In this document: one piece after another, positions 1 through 8,224 of the stretch
Layout of the letters: each line of letters begins with the position of its first letter
Numbering within the stretch: the stretch's first letter is position 1
Origin: Paracoccus marinaquae
GTDB taxonomy: Bacteria > Pseudomonadota > Alphaproteobacteria > Rhodobacterales > Rhodobacteraceae
Length of the DNA: 64,000 bases
NCBI RefSeq assembly: GCF_018860165.1
Contig: NZ_JAHKNG010000010.1
Location: forward strand, 47,087 to 111,086
Reading direction: 5' to 3'
Notes under the pieces: model-generated
The model's input: the letters and a program-made list of their open reading frames with translations, nothing else
What the model was told of the DNA's origin: nothing
Databases searched by the model: none
Position numbers and translations under genes: made by a program

Positions 1-843
1 GCGGATCTCGTGGCTTTTCAGCCAGTTGAGGTTGCCCTTCAGCGTGTTGATCTCGCCGTTATGGGCCAGCATGCGGAAGGGCTGGGCCAGCCACCATTGC
101 GGGAAGGTATTGGTCGAATAGCGCTGGTGATAGATGGCGAAGGCCGAGGCGAAACGCTCGTCCTTCAGGTCGGGATAGAATTCGGCCACCTGCTCGGCCA
201 GCATCATCCCCTTGTAGATGATCGACCGGCAGGAGAGCGAGCAGAAGTAAAGCTGCGTGACCTGCGCGGCCACCGCCGCCTTCTCGATCCGGCGGCGGAT
301 GATGTAAAGTTCGCGCTCGAACTGGACCTGGTCGATGTCCTTTTCACAGCGGATCAGGATCTGCTCGATCTCGGGGCGGGTGGCATTGGCCTTTTCGCCC
401 AGAACGGCGGTGTTCACCGGGACGTGGCGCCAGCCATAGATGTAATGGCCCATGCGCAGGACCTCGGATTCCACGATGGTCCGGCAGGTTTCCTGCTGCG
501 AGAAATTGGTCCGCGGCAGGAACACCTGGCCGACCGCGATCAGCTTGTCCTGATCGGGCTCGTGCCCGGTGCGGCGGACCTGATCGTAGAAGAAGGGCAC
601 CGGGATCTGCACATGGATGCCGGCGCCGTCGCCGGTCTTGCCGTCCGCGTCCACGGCGCCGCGATGCCAGATCGCCTTCAGCGCGTCGATGCCGTTCTCG
701 ACCACCTGCCGGCTGGGCTTGCCGTCGATGCTGACCACGAAGCCCACCCCGCACGAGGAATGCTCGTCCTCGTGCCGGTAAAGGCTGTTCTCGGCCATCC
801 AGTCGCGGCGGGCCTGTTCCTGATGCTGCCAGTCCTTGCTCAT
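1..843 (-). CDS. gltB: Glutamate synthase large subunit, N-terminal part (runs off left edge)
   Basis: First 281 codons of the NADPH-glutamate synthase alpha subunit, which transfers glutamine amide nitrogen to 2-oxoglutarate. What is seen is a class II glutamine amidotransferase domain. Cys31 in SSCGVGFVV is the probable nucleophile, exposed in this family after removal of a short propeptide. HRGAVDADGKTGDGAG and RYSTNTFPQWWLAQP, with HNGEINTLKGN after it, are family hallmarks. The FMN and Fe-S domains lie outside the window. The ATG overlaps the stop of the upstream exported-protein gene as ATGA, so translation is probably coupled. Last gene of a gltD - unknown - gltB run. Confidence 0.95.
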   Translation of the reverse strand, partial: MSKDWQHQEQARRDWMAENSLYRHEDEHSSCGVGFVVSIDGKPSRQVVENGIDALKAIWHRGAVDADGKTGDGAGIHVQIPVPFFYDQVRRTGHEPDQDKLIAVGQVFLPRTNFSQQETCRTIVESEVLRMGHYIYGWRHVPVNTAVLGEKANATRPEIEQILIRCEKDIDQVQFERELYIIRRRIEKAAVAAQVTQLYFCSLSCRSIIYKGMMLAEQVAEFYPDLKDERFASAFAIYHQRYSTNTFPQWWLAQPFRMLAHNGEINTLKGNLNWLKSHEIR

Positions 844-1643
844 AGCTGGGCCCTTTCAAGCTGAAGCTGCGTCATCAGCTGATCGCAGTCGAATTGTGGT
901 GTCGTCTCGCCGAATCCGGCCTCGCCGGGAAAGCTGAAGAGAACCGGGCTGTCATCGGTGCGGCGGTTCTCGCCGGTCCAGTCGCTCTGGGTCTCGATCC
1001 CGCCATAGAAGCGGCGCAGGCTGCGGCTGATGAACTGCTGGCCCTCGCGGGTGATCAGCACCTCGCCCGAACTGTCGCGGGTGACCAGCCGGAATCGGGT
1101 CTTTTCCAGTTCGACCCCGTCCACGCTGACCGTCTCGCCGGTCAGGATGTCCTCGCCGACATGGTGCAGCCGCTCGCCGGTATTCGATTCGGTCCAGAAG
1201 TCGAAATCGTCGCGGCCGGTGGCGATCAGCGTCGAAAAGCTGGCATGGTCGCGCGCCTCGTCGATCAGCCGATCCTCCAGCCCGGTCTCGGGATCGCTGC
1301 TTTCGACCCAGCGGGTCTCGCCGTCGATGCGCGACAGATGGGTCAGCCCGTCCTGCCCGAAGATCGCGCTGCGCTGGTCGCCCTCGGGATCGCCGCCGCA
1401 GCGGTAATACTGGCTGACCGTGCAGCCGCGGTTCTGCGCCGTCACCTCAAGCCGGCAATCCTGCGGCGGCTTGAAGGTCGCGGACCGGCCGGGCAGGGCG
1501 GTCAGGGTCAGCGCGGCGGCGCTCAGCAGCAGAAGGGCCAGCAGGGCTGACCCGTGCTGGCGCGCGTCCCTGGCCCGCGCAACACCCTGCGTGCGTTGCC
1601 GGTGTACAGTCTGTGCACATCCTGTGCCTGTCCGGTGCATCAT
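840..1643 (-). CDS. Uncharacterised exported protein between gltD and gltB
   Basis: A 267-residue protein I cannot assign to a characterised family. The first 30 or so residues are basic, then a hydrophobic stretch (LLALLLLSAAALTLTALPG, about residues 34-52) looks like a signal peptide, so the product is probably periplasmic. The mature part is acidic with cysteines in CRLEV, GCTVSQYYRCGG and FDCDQL, which could form disulfides. The long N-region makes the start uncertain: tandem ATGs open the frame and I see no better internal start. It lies 10 bp after gltD and ends in a 4-bp ATGA overlap with gltB, so it must be co-expressed with glutamate synthase. Its role in nitrogen assimilation is unknown. 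Confidence 0.75.
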   Translation of the reverse strand: MMHRTGTGCAQTVHRQRTQGVARARDARQHGSALLALLLLSAAALTLTALPGRSATFKPPQDCRLEVTAQNRGCTVSQYYRCGGDPEGDQRSAIFGQDGLTHLSRIDGETRWVESSDPETGLEDRLIDEARDHASFSTLIATGRDDFDFWTESNTGERLHHVGEDILTGETVSVDGVELEKTRFRLVTRDSSGEVLITREGQQFISRSLRRFYGGIETQSDWTGENRRTDDSPVLFSFPGEAGFGETTPQFDCDQLMTQLQLERAQL

Positions 1644-1653
1644 GCATGCATCC

Positions 1654-3138
1654 TCATTCGGCGGCCACGCGGGCGTCGCCGGTCAGGAAACTGGCGATCG
1701 ATTCCGCCGCCTCGCGCCCGTCGCGGATCGCCCAGACGACAAGGCTCGCGCCGCGCACGATATCGCCCACCGCATAGACGCCGGGGATCGAGGTCCGGTG
1801 GGTCTGGAAGTCGGCCTTGACCGTGCCCCAGCGGGTCACCTCCAGCCCGTCCGTGTTCCACAGCTTCGGCAGATCCTCGGCCTCGAAGCCAAGCGCCTTG
1901 ATGACCAGCTGGGCCGGTTCGTCGTAATCGGCGCCCTCGATCAGTTCGGGCGACTGGCGGCCGCTGACATCGGGGGCGCCAAGGCGCATCTTCTGCACCC
2001 GCACCGCGCCGATCCGGCCGATGCCGTCCACGTCGCGTTCCTGCGCGGTCGCGGCCTCGCCGGTGACATGGCCCGAGAAGGCGCCGGGCGCCGACAACCA
2101 GACGAATTCGACGCCCTCTTCCTCGGCATTCTGCACCTCGCGCTGGCTGCCCGGCATATTGGCGCGGTCGCGGCGATACAGGCATTTGACCGACTGGGCA
2201 CCCTGCCGGATGGCGGTGCGGACACAGTCCATCGCCGTGTCGCCGCCGCCGATGACGACGACGTTCTTGCCTCGCGCGTTCAACTCGCCATCCTCGAAAT
2301 CGGGTACCTCGTCGCCGAAATCGACCTTGTTCGAGGCGGTCAGATAGTCGATGGCGCGGACCACGCCGCCGGCCTCGGCGTTGTCGATGTCCAGATCGCG
2401 GGTCTTGTAGACGCCGGTGGCGATCAGCACCGCGTCATGCTTGCCGCGAATGGCGTCAAAGCTGATATCCTCGCCGACATTGCAGTTCAGCACGAACTCG
2501 ACGCCGCCCTCTTCCAGTTGCCGGTTGCGGCGCAGGACCACGTCCTTTTCCAGCTTGAAGCCGGGGATGCCATAGGTCATCAGCCCGCCGGCGCGGTCGT
2601 GGCGGTCATAGACGGTGACCTGGAAACCCTGCCGGCGCAGCGCATCCGCCGCCGCCAGCCCGCCGGGGCCGGCGCCGATGATGCCGACGCTTTCGGACCG
2701 CTCCTGCCGCGGCGCGATGGCCCGGACCCAGCCGCGCTCCCAGGCGGTGTCGGTCAGGTATTTCTCGATCGCGCCGATGGTGACGGTGCCATGGCCCGAC
2801 TGCTCGATGACGCAATTGCCTTCGCAGAGCCGGTCCTGCGGGCAGATGCGGCCGCAGATCTCGGTGAAGGTATTGGTCGACTGGCTGAGGTGATAGGCCT
2901 CCTCCAGCCGCCCCTCGGCGGTCAGGCGCAGCCAGTCGGGGATATTGTTGTGCAGCGGGCAATGGCTCTGGCAATAGGGCACGCCGCACTGGCTGCAGCG
3001 ACCGGCCTGCTCGGCCGCCTTGGCCGCGGCGAATTCGCGGTAAATCTCGTGGAAGTCCTCGCTCCGCTCCACCGCCGTCCGCTTCTCCGGCATCTCGCGC
3101 GGCGTATGGACGAATTTCAGCATCTTCTGCGTGGCCAT
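1654..3138 (-). CDS. gltD: Glutamate synthase small subunit
   Basis: Beta subunit of NADPH-dependent glutamate synthase (494 residues), which takes electrons from NADPH via FAD and passes them through Fe-S clusters to GltB. Two N-terminal cysteine groups are visible: Cys48, 51, 56, 60 (CSQCGVPYCQSHC) and Cys95, 99, 105, 109 (CGRICPQDRLCEGNC). The FAD-binding GAGPGG follows at 155-160, and a second nucleotide fold has VIGGGDTAMD. I chose MATQKMLKFV because GGAAGG lies about 10 bases upstream; an in-frame ATG six codons earlier has no such signal. First gene of the operon, downstream of a palindromic operator candidate. Confidence 0.96.
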   Translation of the reverse strand: MATQKMLKFVHTPREMPEKRTAVERSEDFHEIYREFAAAKAAEQAGRCSQCGVPYCQSHCPLHNNIPDWLRLTAEGRLEEAYHLSQSTNTFTEICGRICPQDRLCEGNCVIEQSGHGTVTIGAIEKYLTDTAWERGWVRAIAPRQERSESVGIIGAGPGGLAAADALRRQGFQVTVYDRHDRAGGLMTYGIPGFKLEKDVVLRRNRQLEEGGVEFVLNCNVGEDISFDAIRGKHDAVLIATGVYKTRDLDIDNAEAGGVVRAIDYLTASNKVDFGDEVPDFEDGELNARGKNVVVIGGGDTAMDCVRTAIRQGAQSVKCLYRRDRANMPGSQREVQNAEEEGVEFVWLSAPGAFSGHVTGEAATAQERDVDGIGRIGAVRVQKMRLGAPDVSGRQSPELIEGADYDEPAQLVIKALGFEAEDLPKLWNTDGLEVTRWGTVKADFQTHRTSIPGVYAVGDIVRGASLVVWAIRDGREAAESIASFLTGDARVAAE

Positions 3139-3198
3139 TGCTGCGCAACCTTCCAATGTCAGGAACTCCCGCAGTCCTGATAAAGCAAGGCGAAGATG

Positions 3199-3285
3199 AT
3201 TAAAAGTCAGCTATGCTGACCTAAATGCAGGAATATTGAACTGCGGGGATTATTTATCGGCCCCGGATCGTGAATTTAGGTCAGC
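3199..3285 (-). promoter_or_regulatory. Palindromic operator candidate upstream of gltD
   Basis: A perfect 6-3-6 palindrome GTCAGC-TAT-GCTGAC occupies 3206-3220. Its right side extends into a 13-base arm (3214-3226) repeated in inverted form at 3274-3286, with 47 bases between. On the minus strand a -10-like TTTAAT (3204-3199) abuts the palindrome, so a bound regulator would contact RNA polymerase at the gltD promoter. A second small inverted repeat, TCAGGA/TCCTGA (3159-3164 and 3175-3180), lies in the expected gltD leader. The binding protein is not known. Confidence 0.5.
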
Positions 3286-3296
3286 ACAAGTTACCT

Positions 3297-4094
3297 TCAT
3301 GCAGAAAGAGCCAGCATGGCAAGGGCGCCGACGATGATTCGCCACCAGGCGAACAGGGCGTAGCCCTTCTGCGACACGTAACCCAGCAGCCAGCGCACGA
3401 CGAGAACGGCGGTCACGAAGGCGCAGGCAAAGCCGATCGCGATATCCCCGAGGGCCGCGGCGTCCAGCACGTCGCGATTCTTGTAGAGATCGTAGGCGAA
3501 GGCCCCCAGCATGGTCGGCATCGACAGGAAGAACGAGAACTCGGCCGCAGACCGCTTGTCCGCCCCCAGCAGCAGGGCGCCGACGATCGTCGCCCCCGAG
3601 CGGGAGACGCCGGGGATCATCGCAAGGCACTGGATCAGGCCGATCTTGAAGGCCATCGCCAGCGGGAAATCCTCGGCGCGGAAATATTGCGGATGCCGGG
3701 CCCAGCGGTCCACGAACAGCAAGATGATGCCGCCGAGGATCAGCATCGCCGCGATCAGCATCGGTGTCTCGAACAGCACCGTCTTGATGATGTCATGCGC
3801 GGCGACGCCGACCACCACCGCCGGCAGGAAGGCCAGCAGCACCGCCGCGATGAAGCGCCGCGAATCCGGATCGCGCGGGGCGCTGGACAGGATCTGCCAG
3901 ATCCGGCCGGCATAGACGCCGAGGATGGCCAGCACCGCGCCAAGCTGGATCACGACCTCGAAGGCGCGCCCCGGCGACTGGAAGCCCAGAAAATGCCCGG
4001 CCAGCAGAACGTGGCCGGTGGACGAGACGGGAATGAACTCGGTCAGGCCCTCGAGCAGCCCGAGCGCGGCAGCAACCAGCGTATTGGCTTCCAT
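3297..4094 (-). CDS. uppP: Undecaprenyl-diphosphatase
   Basis: Integral membrane phosphatase (BacA family, 265 residues) that converts undecaprenyl diphosphate to the monophosphate, recycling the lipid carrier for peptidoglycan and other polymers. Both signature motifs are present: [14 protein letters not shown] at residues 15-28 and PGVSRSGAT in the second half. Several hydrophobic segments separate them, as expected for the fold. The ATG shares one base with the stop of the upstream epimerase-like gene (TGATG), indicating coupled translation. Overexpression of this family can give bacitracin resistance. Confidence 0.95.
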   Translation of the reverse strand: MEANTLVAAALGLLEGLTEFIPVSSTGHVLLAGHFLGFQSPGRAFEVVIQLGAVLAILGVYAGRIWQILSSAPRDPDSRRFIAAVLLAFLPAVVVGVAAHDIIKTVLFETPMLIAAMLILGGIILLFVDRWARHPQYFRAEDFPLAMAFKIGLIQCLAMIPGVSRSGATIVGALLLGADKRSAAEFSFFLSMPTMLGAFAYDLYKNRDVLDAAALGDIAIGFACAFVTAVLVVRWLLGYVSQKGYALFAWWRIIVGALAMLALSA

Positions 4095-5080
4095 CAGAGG
4101 CTGCGCAGGTTCTTCGCCGAATCCTTGATGGCGTCATACTGGCCCGAGGGCCGGAAGCGCCACAGATAGTCCTCCAGAACCGCCTCGGCGGCGGTCGGTT
4201 GGATGCCCAGGTCGGCAAAGCCGCGGGCGCCCTCGCTGACCACGTTGTCGCTTTGCAGCAGGACCAGTTGATCCCGGCCGAGTATCTTGTTGGCGAACAG
4301 TCTGCCGGTCATGAACTGCAGGCCGTCCAGCAGGGTGGCGCCGATCCGGGCAAGCCAGAAGGGCATGTTCAGCACTAGCCGGCGGCGATGCGTGACCTCG
4401 AGGACCTGGCCGACGATCTCGCGCAGCGTCAGGATGTCGGGGCCGCCAAGCTCGTAGATGCCGGATTCGGCCTCGCCGGTGGCGCCCAGAACGGCGGCCT
4501 GGGCGACATCATCGACAAAGACCGGCTGCATCCGGGTGTTGCCGCCCGCGATCGCCATCACCGGGCCAAGCCGAGCGAAACTGGCAAAGCGGTTGTAGAA
4601 ATGATCGTCGGGCCCGAAGATCACCGAGGGGCGCAGCACCACCGCATCGGGGCGATGCGCCAGCATCGCGGCCTCGCCCCGCGCCTTGGCGGCGACATAA
4701 CGGCTGGCCGAGTCGGGATCGACGCCCAGCCCGGAAATATGCACGACCCGCGCCACGCCCATTTCCTTCGAAAGGCGGGCGATGTTCCCGGCACCATCCT
4801 CGAACACCGTCTGGAAGGTGCTCTTGCCCTCGGTCCGTTCGATATTGACGCAGTTGACGACGGCATCGGCATCCGACATCGCGCGGCGGACCGAGGCCTC
4901 GTCGCGGATATTGCACAGCACCGGCACGACCTGGCCGACGGCGCCATAGGTTCGGGTGAACAATGCCTCGTCCGGCCGCCGGACGGCGATGCGCACCCGC
5001 CAGCCCCGTTTCGCCATCAGCCGGGCCACCTGCCGGCCGACAAGACCGGACCCGCCAAAGATCGTGACCAGTTTCGCCAT
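4094..5080 (-). CDS. NAD(P)-binding epimerase-like protein, complex I NDUFA9 type
   Basis: 328-residue extended short-chain dehydrogenase/reductase fold. GGSGLVG at residues 9-15 is the nucleotide-binding turn and [19 protein letters not shown] is typical of the NDUFA9/39-kDa complex I accessory branch. Mitochondrial NDUFA9 binds NADPH and stabilises complex I; alphaproteobacterial relatives may be accessory subunits or separate enzymes. I chose [10 protein letters not shown] because GAGGAG lies five bases upstream; the frame opens 75 codons earlier but that part looks non-coding. Coupled by TGATG to uppP, an association that complex I assembly does not explain. Confidence 0.8.
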   Translation of the reverse strand: MAKLVTIFGGSGLVGRQVARLMAKRGWRVRIAVRRPDEALFTRTYGAVGQVVPVLCNIRDEASVRRAMSDADAVVNCVNIERTEGKSTFQTVFEDGAGNIARLSKEMGVARVVHISGLGVDPDSASRYVAAKARGEAAMLAHRPDAVVLRPSVIFGPDDHFYNRFASFARLGPVMAIAGGNTRMQPVFVDDVAQAAVLGATGEAESGIYELGGPDILTLREIVGQVLEVTHRRRLVLNMPFWLARIGATLLDGLQFMTGRLFANKILGRDQLVLLQSDNVVSEGARGFADLGIQPTAAEAVLEDYLWRFRPSGQYDAIKDSAKNLRSL

Positions 5081-5324
5081 GGGCTCCTCGCCTCCATTGT
5101 GCCGCGTCTGAAGAATCCAATACCCAAGCCCGGACGGCGCGACAAGTCGCGCGACCGGCGCCGATTGCCGCATTCCGGTAAAACCGTCCCGCGCGGGCAC
5201 AGACTGGCCGCGGATTCCGGGGGCGGCGGCGGTGCTGGCCGGGCTTCGAAACCCCTTCCGGGCAGCCCGAACCGCGGGCCGCGCGAAAAACAAGCGGAAG
5301 GTCAAGAATTTTCCCGGCCCCCCA

Positions 5325-5353
5325 TTGACGCCCCTGACGACTGGCTTTAGAGA
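5325..5353 (+). promoter_or_regulatory. Sigma-70 type promoter of tRNA-Leu
   Basis: TTGACG at 5325-5330 and TAGAGA at 5348-5353 are separated by exactly 17 bases. The -10 ends 17 bases before the mature tRNA 5' end, placing the transcript start near 5360. The rest of 5081-5324 between the epimerase gene and this promoter holds no gene that I can see. Confidence 0.7.
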
Positions 5354-5370
5354 CCCCGCTCACACCACCT

Positions 5371-5455
5371 GCCCAGGTGGCGGAATTGGTAGACGCGCAC
5401 GGTTCAGGTCCGTGTGCCGCAAGGCGTGGAGGTTCGAGTCCTCTCCTGGGCACCA
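5371..5455 (+). tRNA. tRNA-Leu (anticodon CAG)
   Basis: An 85-base class II tRNA. The acceptor stem pairs GCCCAGG with CCTGGGC, followed by discriminator A and an encoded CCA. The anticodon stem CACGG/CCGTG holds the loop TTCAGGT, giving anticodon CAG, which reads CUG, the commonest leucine codon in such GC-rich DNA. A long variable arm and the T-loop GGTTCGAGTCC are present. It is a single-gene transcript with its own promoter and terminator. Confidence 0.97.
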
Positions 5456-5456
5456 T

Positions 5457-5496
5457 AAAAACCCCGCAGCTTTCCGAAGCTGCGGGGTTTTTGCTT
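5457..5496 (+). terminator. Rho-independent terminator after tRNA-Leu, probably bidirectional
   Basis: A perfect 15-bp stem (5457-5471 with 5478-5492) closes a 6-base loop TTCCGA. It starts with A5 and ends with T5 followed by GCTTTTT, so it can stop transcription from the tRNA on the plus strand and from the converging branched-chain operon (last stop at 5598) on the minus strand. Confidence 0.92.
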
Positions 5497-5597
5497 TTTC
5501 GCTTCTGAACCGGTTCCGGAACGCTCGGGCAACGGGGCCGTGTCCGGCAGGGCGCGCGGCCCGAAACCGCCCCGCGCCTGCTGCACGGCCACGGTCG

Positions 5598-6953
5598 CTA
5601 GATATGCAGGGCGTGGCCCAGCCCGCGCAGCGCCGCCTCCTGCAACCCTTCGGATTGCGTCGGATGGGCGTGGATCGTCGACGCGATATCGTCCAGCGTC
5701 GCGCCCATCTCGATGGCCATCGAGAAAGCCGCCGACAATTCCGAGATGCCGGCGCCGACGGCCTGGATGCCCAGCACCGCCTTGTCCGCCTCGCGCCAGA
5801 CCACGCGGACAAAGCCGTCCTCGCGTTCGGTCGTCATGGCGCGGCCATTGGCCTGGAAGGGGAATTCGGCGGATTTGCTGCCCTCGACACCGGGCAGGGC
5901 GCCGCAGGTGACGATCTCGGGATCGGTGAAGCAGACCGCCGGCATGGCCAGCCGGTCCCAGGCGACATTGTGGCCTGCGACATGCTCGGCGACCATCTCG
6001 CCCTGCGCCATGGCGCGGTGGGCCAGCATCGGCTCGCCGGTGACATCGCCGATGGCATAGACGCCGCGCATCGAGGTCTGGCAGGTGCCGTTGATCCTGA
6101 TGAACGGGCCGTTCATGGTCAGCGACAACTCTTCGATGCGGATGCCGCCGGTGCGCGGGCGGCGGCCGACCGTGACCAGCACCTTGTCGGCGGGGATGGC
6201 GCCGACATCGGTCTGCAGCGCGCCGCCCTCATAGCCCTGCGCCTTCACGCCGGTCCTGACCTCGACGCCCAGGGCCTTCAGCCGCGCCAGAACCGGGCGG
6301 GTCAGCGCCGCGTCATATTGCGGCAGGATCCGGTCCTCGGCCTCGATCACCGTGACCTCCGCGCCCAGCTTGGCGAAGGCGGTGCCGATCTCCAGCCCGA
6401 TATAGCCGCCGCCGACCACGGCCAGCCGCGCCGGCACCTGCGTCAGCGCCAGCGCATCGGTCGAGGACAGGATCGGCCCGCCGAAGGGCATGAAGGGCAA
6501 CTCGACCGAGGCCGAGCCGGTGGCGATGACGACATATTCGGCGCGGATCCGCCGCGTCTCATCGCCATCGGTGACCTTCACCGTCTTGCCGTCGACGAAT
6601 TCGGCCTGCCCCCGGACCAGCCGGGTACCGGCCTTCTTCAGCAGGCCCGTGACGCCGCTGTTCAGGCGCCCGACAATACCGTCCTTCCAGGCGACGGTTC
6701 TGGCCAGATCGATGGCGGGGGCGGTGACCGAGATCCCCAAGGGGCCGGCGGGCGCATGGGCGATCTTGTGGAACTCGTCGGCGGCATGGATCAGCGCCTT
6801 CGAGGGGATGCAGCCCACGTTCAGGCAGGTGCCGCCCGGCGCCTGCGGGTCGACGACGATGGTGTCGATGCCCAACTGCCCGGCCCGAATGCCGCAGATA
6901 TAGCCGCCCGGCCCGGCGCCTATCACCAGAAGCTTGCAGGTCAGATCAGTCAT
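5598..6953 (-). CDS. lpdA: Dihydrolipoamide dehydrogenase (E3) of the branched-chain complex
   Basis: 451-residue flavoprotein that reoxidises dihydrolipoyl groups of E2 with NAD+. FAD-binding GAGPGG (residues 12-17) is followed by the redox-active disulfide Cys43-Cys48 (GGTCLNVGCIPSK). A central NAD-binding GGGYIG and the C-terminal HPTQSE, with the His-Glu catalytic pair, complete the family pattern. The start MTDLTCKLL is one base after the stop of the E2 gene; the frame is open five codons further without a better signal. Last gene of the bkd operon, so it is probably the E3 dedicated to branched-chain oxo-acids. Confidence 0.95.
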   Translation of the reverse strand: MTDLTCKLLVIGAGPGGYICGIRAGQLGIDTIVVDPQAPGGTCLNVGCIPSKALIHAADEFHKIAHAPAGPLGISVTAPAIDLARTVAWKDGIVGRLNSGVTGLLKKAGTRLVRGQAEFVDGKTVKVTDGDETRRIRAEYVVIATGSASVELPFMPFGGPILSSTDALALTQVPARLAVVGGGYIGLEIGTAFAKLGAEVTVIEAEDRILPQYDAALTRPVLARLKALGVEVRTGVKAQGYEGGALQTDVGAIPADKVLVTVGRRPRTGGIRIEELSLTMNGPFIRINGTCQTSMRGVYAIGDVTGEPMLAHRAMAQGEMVAEHVAGHNVAWDRLAMPAVCFTDPEIVTCGALPGVEGSKSAEFPFQANGRAMTTEREDGFVRVVWREADKAVLGIQAVGAGISELSAAFSMAIEMGATLDDIASTIHAHPTQSEGLQEAALRGLGHALHI

Positions 6954-6954
6954 T

Positions 6955-8223
6955 TCAGCCCTCGACAAACAGCATGGCCGGAGTTTCCAGCAGGGTTTTC
7001 AGTTTCTGCACGAACACCGCCGCGTCCCAGCCGTCGATCACCCGGTGATCGAAGGAACAGGACAGGTTCATCATCTTGCGCGGCTGGAACTGCTGGCCGT
7101 CCCAGACCGGGCGCACCGCCATCTTGTTCACGCCGACGATGGCCACTTCGGGATAGTTGATGATCGGCGTCGTCGCGATCGCGCCCAGCGGCCCCAGCGA
7201 GGTGATGGTGATCGTCCCGCCGGCCAGTGCCTCGCGCGAGATCGAGCCGTCGCGCGCAGCCTCGGCCAGCGCCGAGACCTCGGCGGCGTTGTCCCACAGG
7301 CTGCCGGCCTCGGCGTGATGGATCACCGGCACGTTCAGCCCGGCGGGCGTCTGCGTGGCGATGCCGATATGGACGCCGCCATAGCGCTGGATCACGCCGG
7401 CCTCGTCATCATAGCGGGCGTTCAGGTCCGGCTGCTCGCGCACCGCCTCGACGATGGCGCGCATCAGGAAGGGCAGGACGGTCAGCTTGGGCCGGCTGTC
7501 CTTGTATTTCTTGTTCAGCGCGCCGCGCAATTCCTCCAGCGAGGTGACATCGACCTCTTCGATGATGGTGATATGCGGGATATGCGATTTCGACAGCGCC
7601 ATCTTTTCGGCGATCCGGCGGCGCATGCCGACGACGCGGATCTCCTCGATGCCGGTATTCCTGCCGCGCGTGACGCCGCCCTGCTGGATCCCGCCCGAGG
7701 CGATGAACCCGTCCAGATCGGCGTGGCTGATCCGTCCGGCGGGGCCGCTGCCCGGCACATGGCGCAGGTCGATGCCTTCCTCGCGCGCCCGCGCCCGGAC
7801 CGAGGGCGAGGCCAGAGGCCGGGTGCCCTTGGCCCGGGCGACCGACGGGGCAGGGGCCGGCTTCGCGGCCGGCCTGGCCGCAGGTTTGGGTTCGGGCTTC
7901 TGAGGGGCTGCCGCGGCCTCCTCGACCTTCGGGGCCTCGGCCGGCTTCGATGCCGTGGCTGCTGCGGTTTCGTTGCCCTCGCCCTCGACCTCCAGCCGGA
8001 TCAGCACCGCGCCGACCGCGATCATGTCGCCGATCTCGCCGCCCAGATCGACCACCGTGCCCGAAACCGAACTCGGGACCTCGATGGCGGCCTTGTCGGT
8101 CATGACGGCGGCCAGAACGTCGTCCTCGCGCACCACGTCGCCGGGTTTCACATGCCATTCGGTCAGTTCGGCCTCGGCCACGCCCTCGCCGATATCCGGC
8201 AGGCGGATTGCATAGATGCCCAT
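6955..8223 (-). CDS. bkdB: Branched-chain 2-oxo acid dehydrogenase E2 (lipoyl acyltransferase)
   Basis: 422-residue core of the branched-chain complex, transferring the acyl group from E1 to CoA. An N-terminal lipoyl domain carries Lys44 in TDKAAIE as the lipoylation site. A linker rich in Ala, Pro and Lys precedes the E3/E1-binding domain (about residues 139-175, SPSVRARAREEGIDL). The catalytic acyltransferase domain ends with HRVIDG at 393-398. There is one lipoyl domain, as usual for this branch. ATG is one base after the E1beta stop. Confidence 0.94.
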   Translation of the reverse strand: MGIYAIRLPDIGEGVAEAELTEWHVKPGDVVREDDVLAAVMTDKAAIEVPSSVSGTVVDLGGEIGDMIAVGAVLIRLEVEGEGNETAAATASKPAEAPKVEEAAAAPQKPEPKPAARPAAKPAPAPSVARAKGTRPLASPSVRARAREEGIDLRHVPGSGPAGRISHADLDGFIASGGIQQGGVTRGRNTGIEEIRVVGMRRRIAEKMALSKSHIPHITIIEEVDVTSLEELRGALNKKYKDSRPKLTVLPFLMRAIVEAVREQPDLNARYDDEAGVIQRYGGVHIGIATQTPAGLNVPVIHHAEAGSLWDNAAEVSALAEAARDGSISREALAGGTITITSLGPLGAIATTPIINYPEVAIVGVNKMAVRPVWDGQQFQPRKMMNLSCSFDHRVIDGWDAAVFVQKLKTLLETPAMLFVEG

Positions 8224-8224
8224 C

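Noticed and set aside
10..864. 284-codon frame on the plus strand opposite gltB
   Set aside because: Opposite a clear gltB glutaminase domain; antisense GC codon effect.
5507..5516. Palindrome GAACCGGTTC after the tRNA terminator
   Set aside because: A 10-base palindrome between a terminator and the 3' end of lpdA has no promoter nearby and is likely chance.
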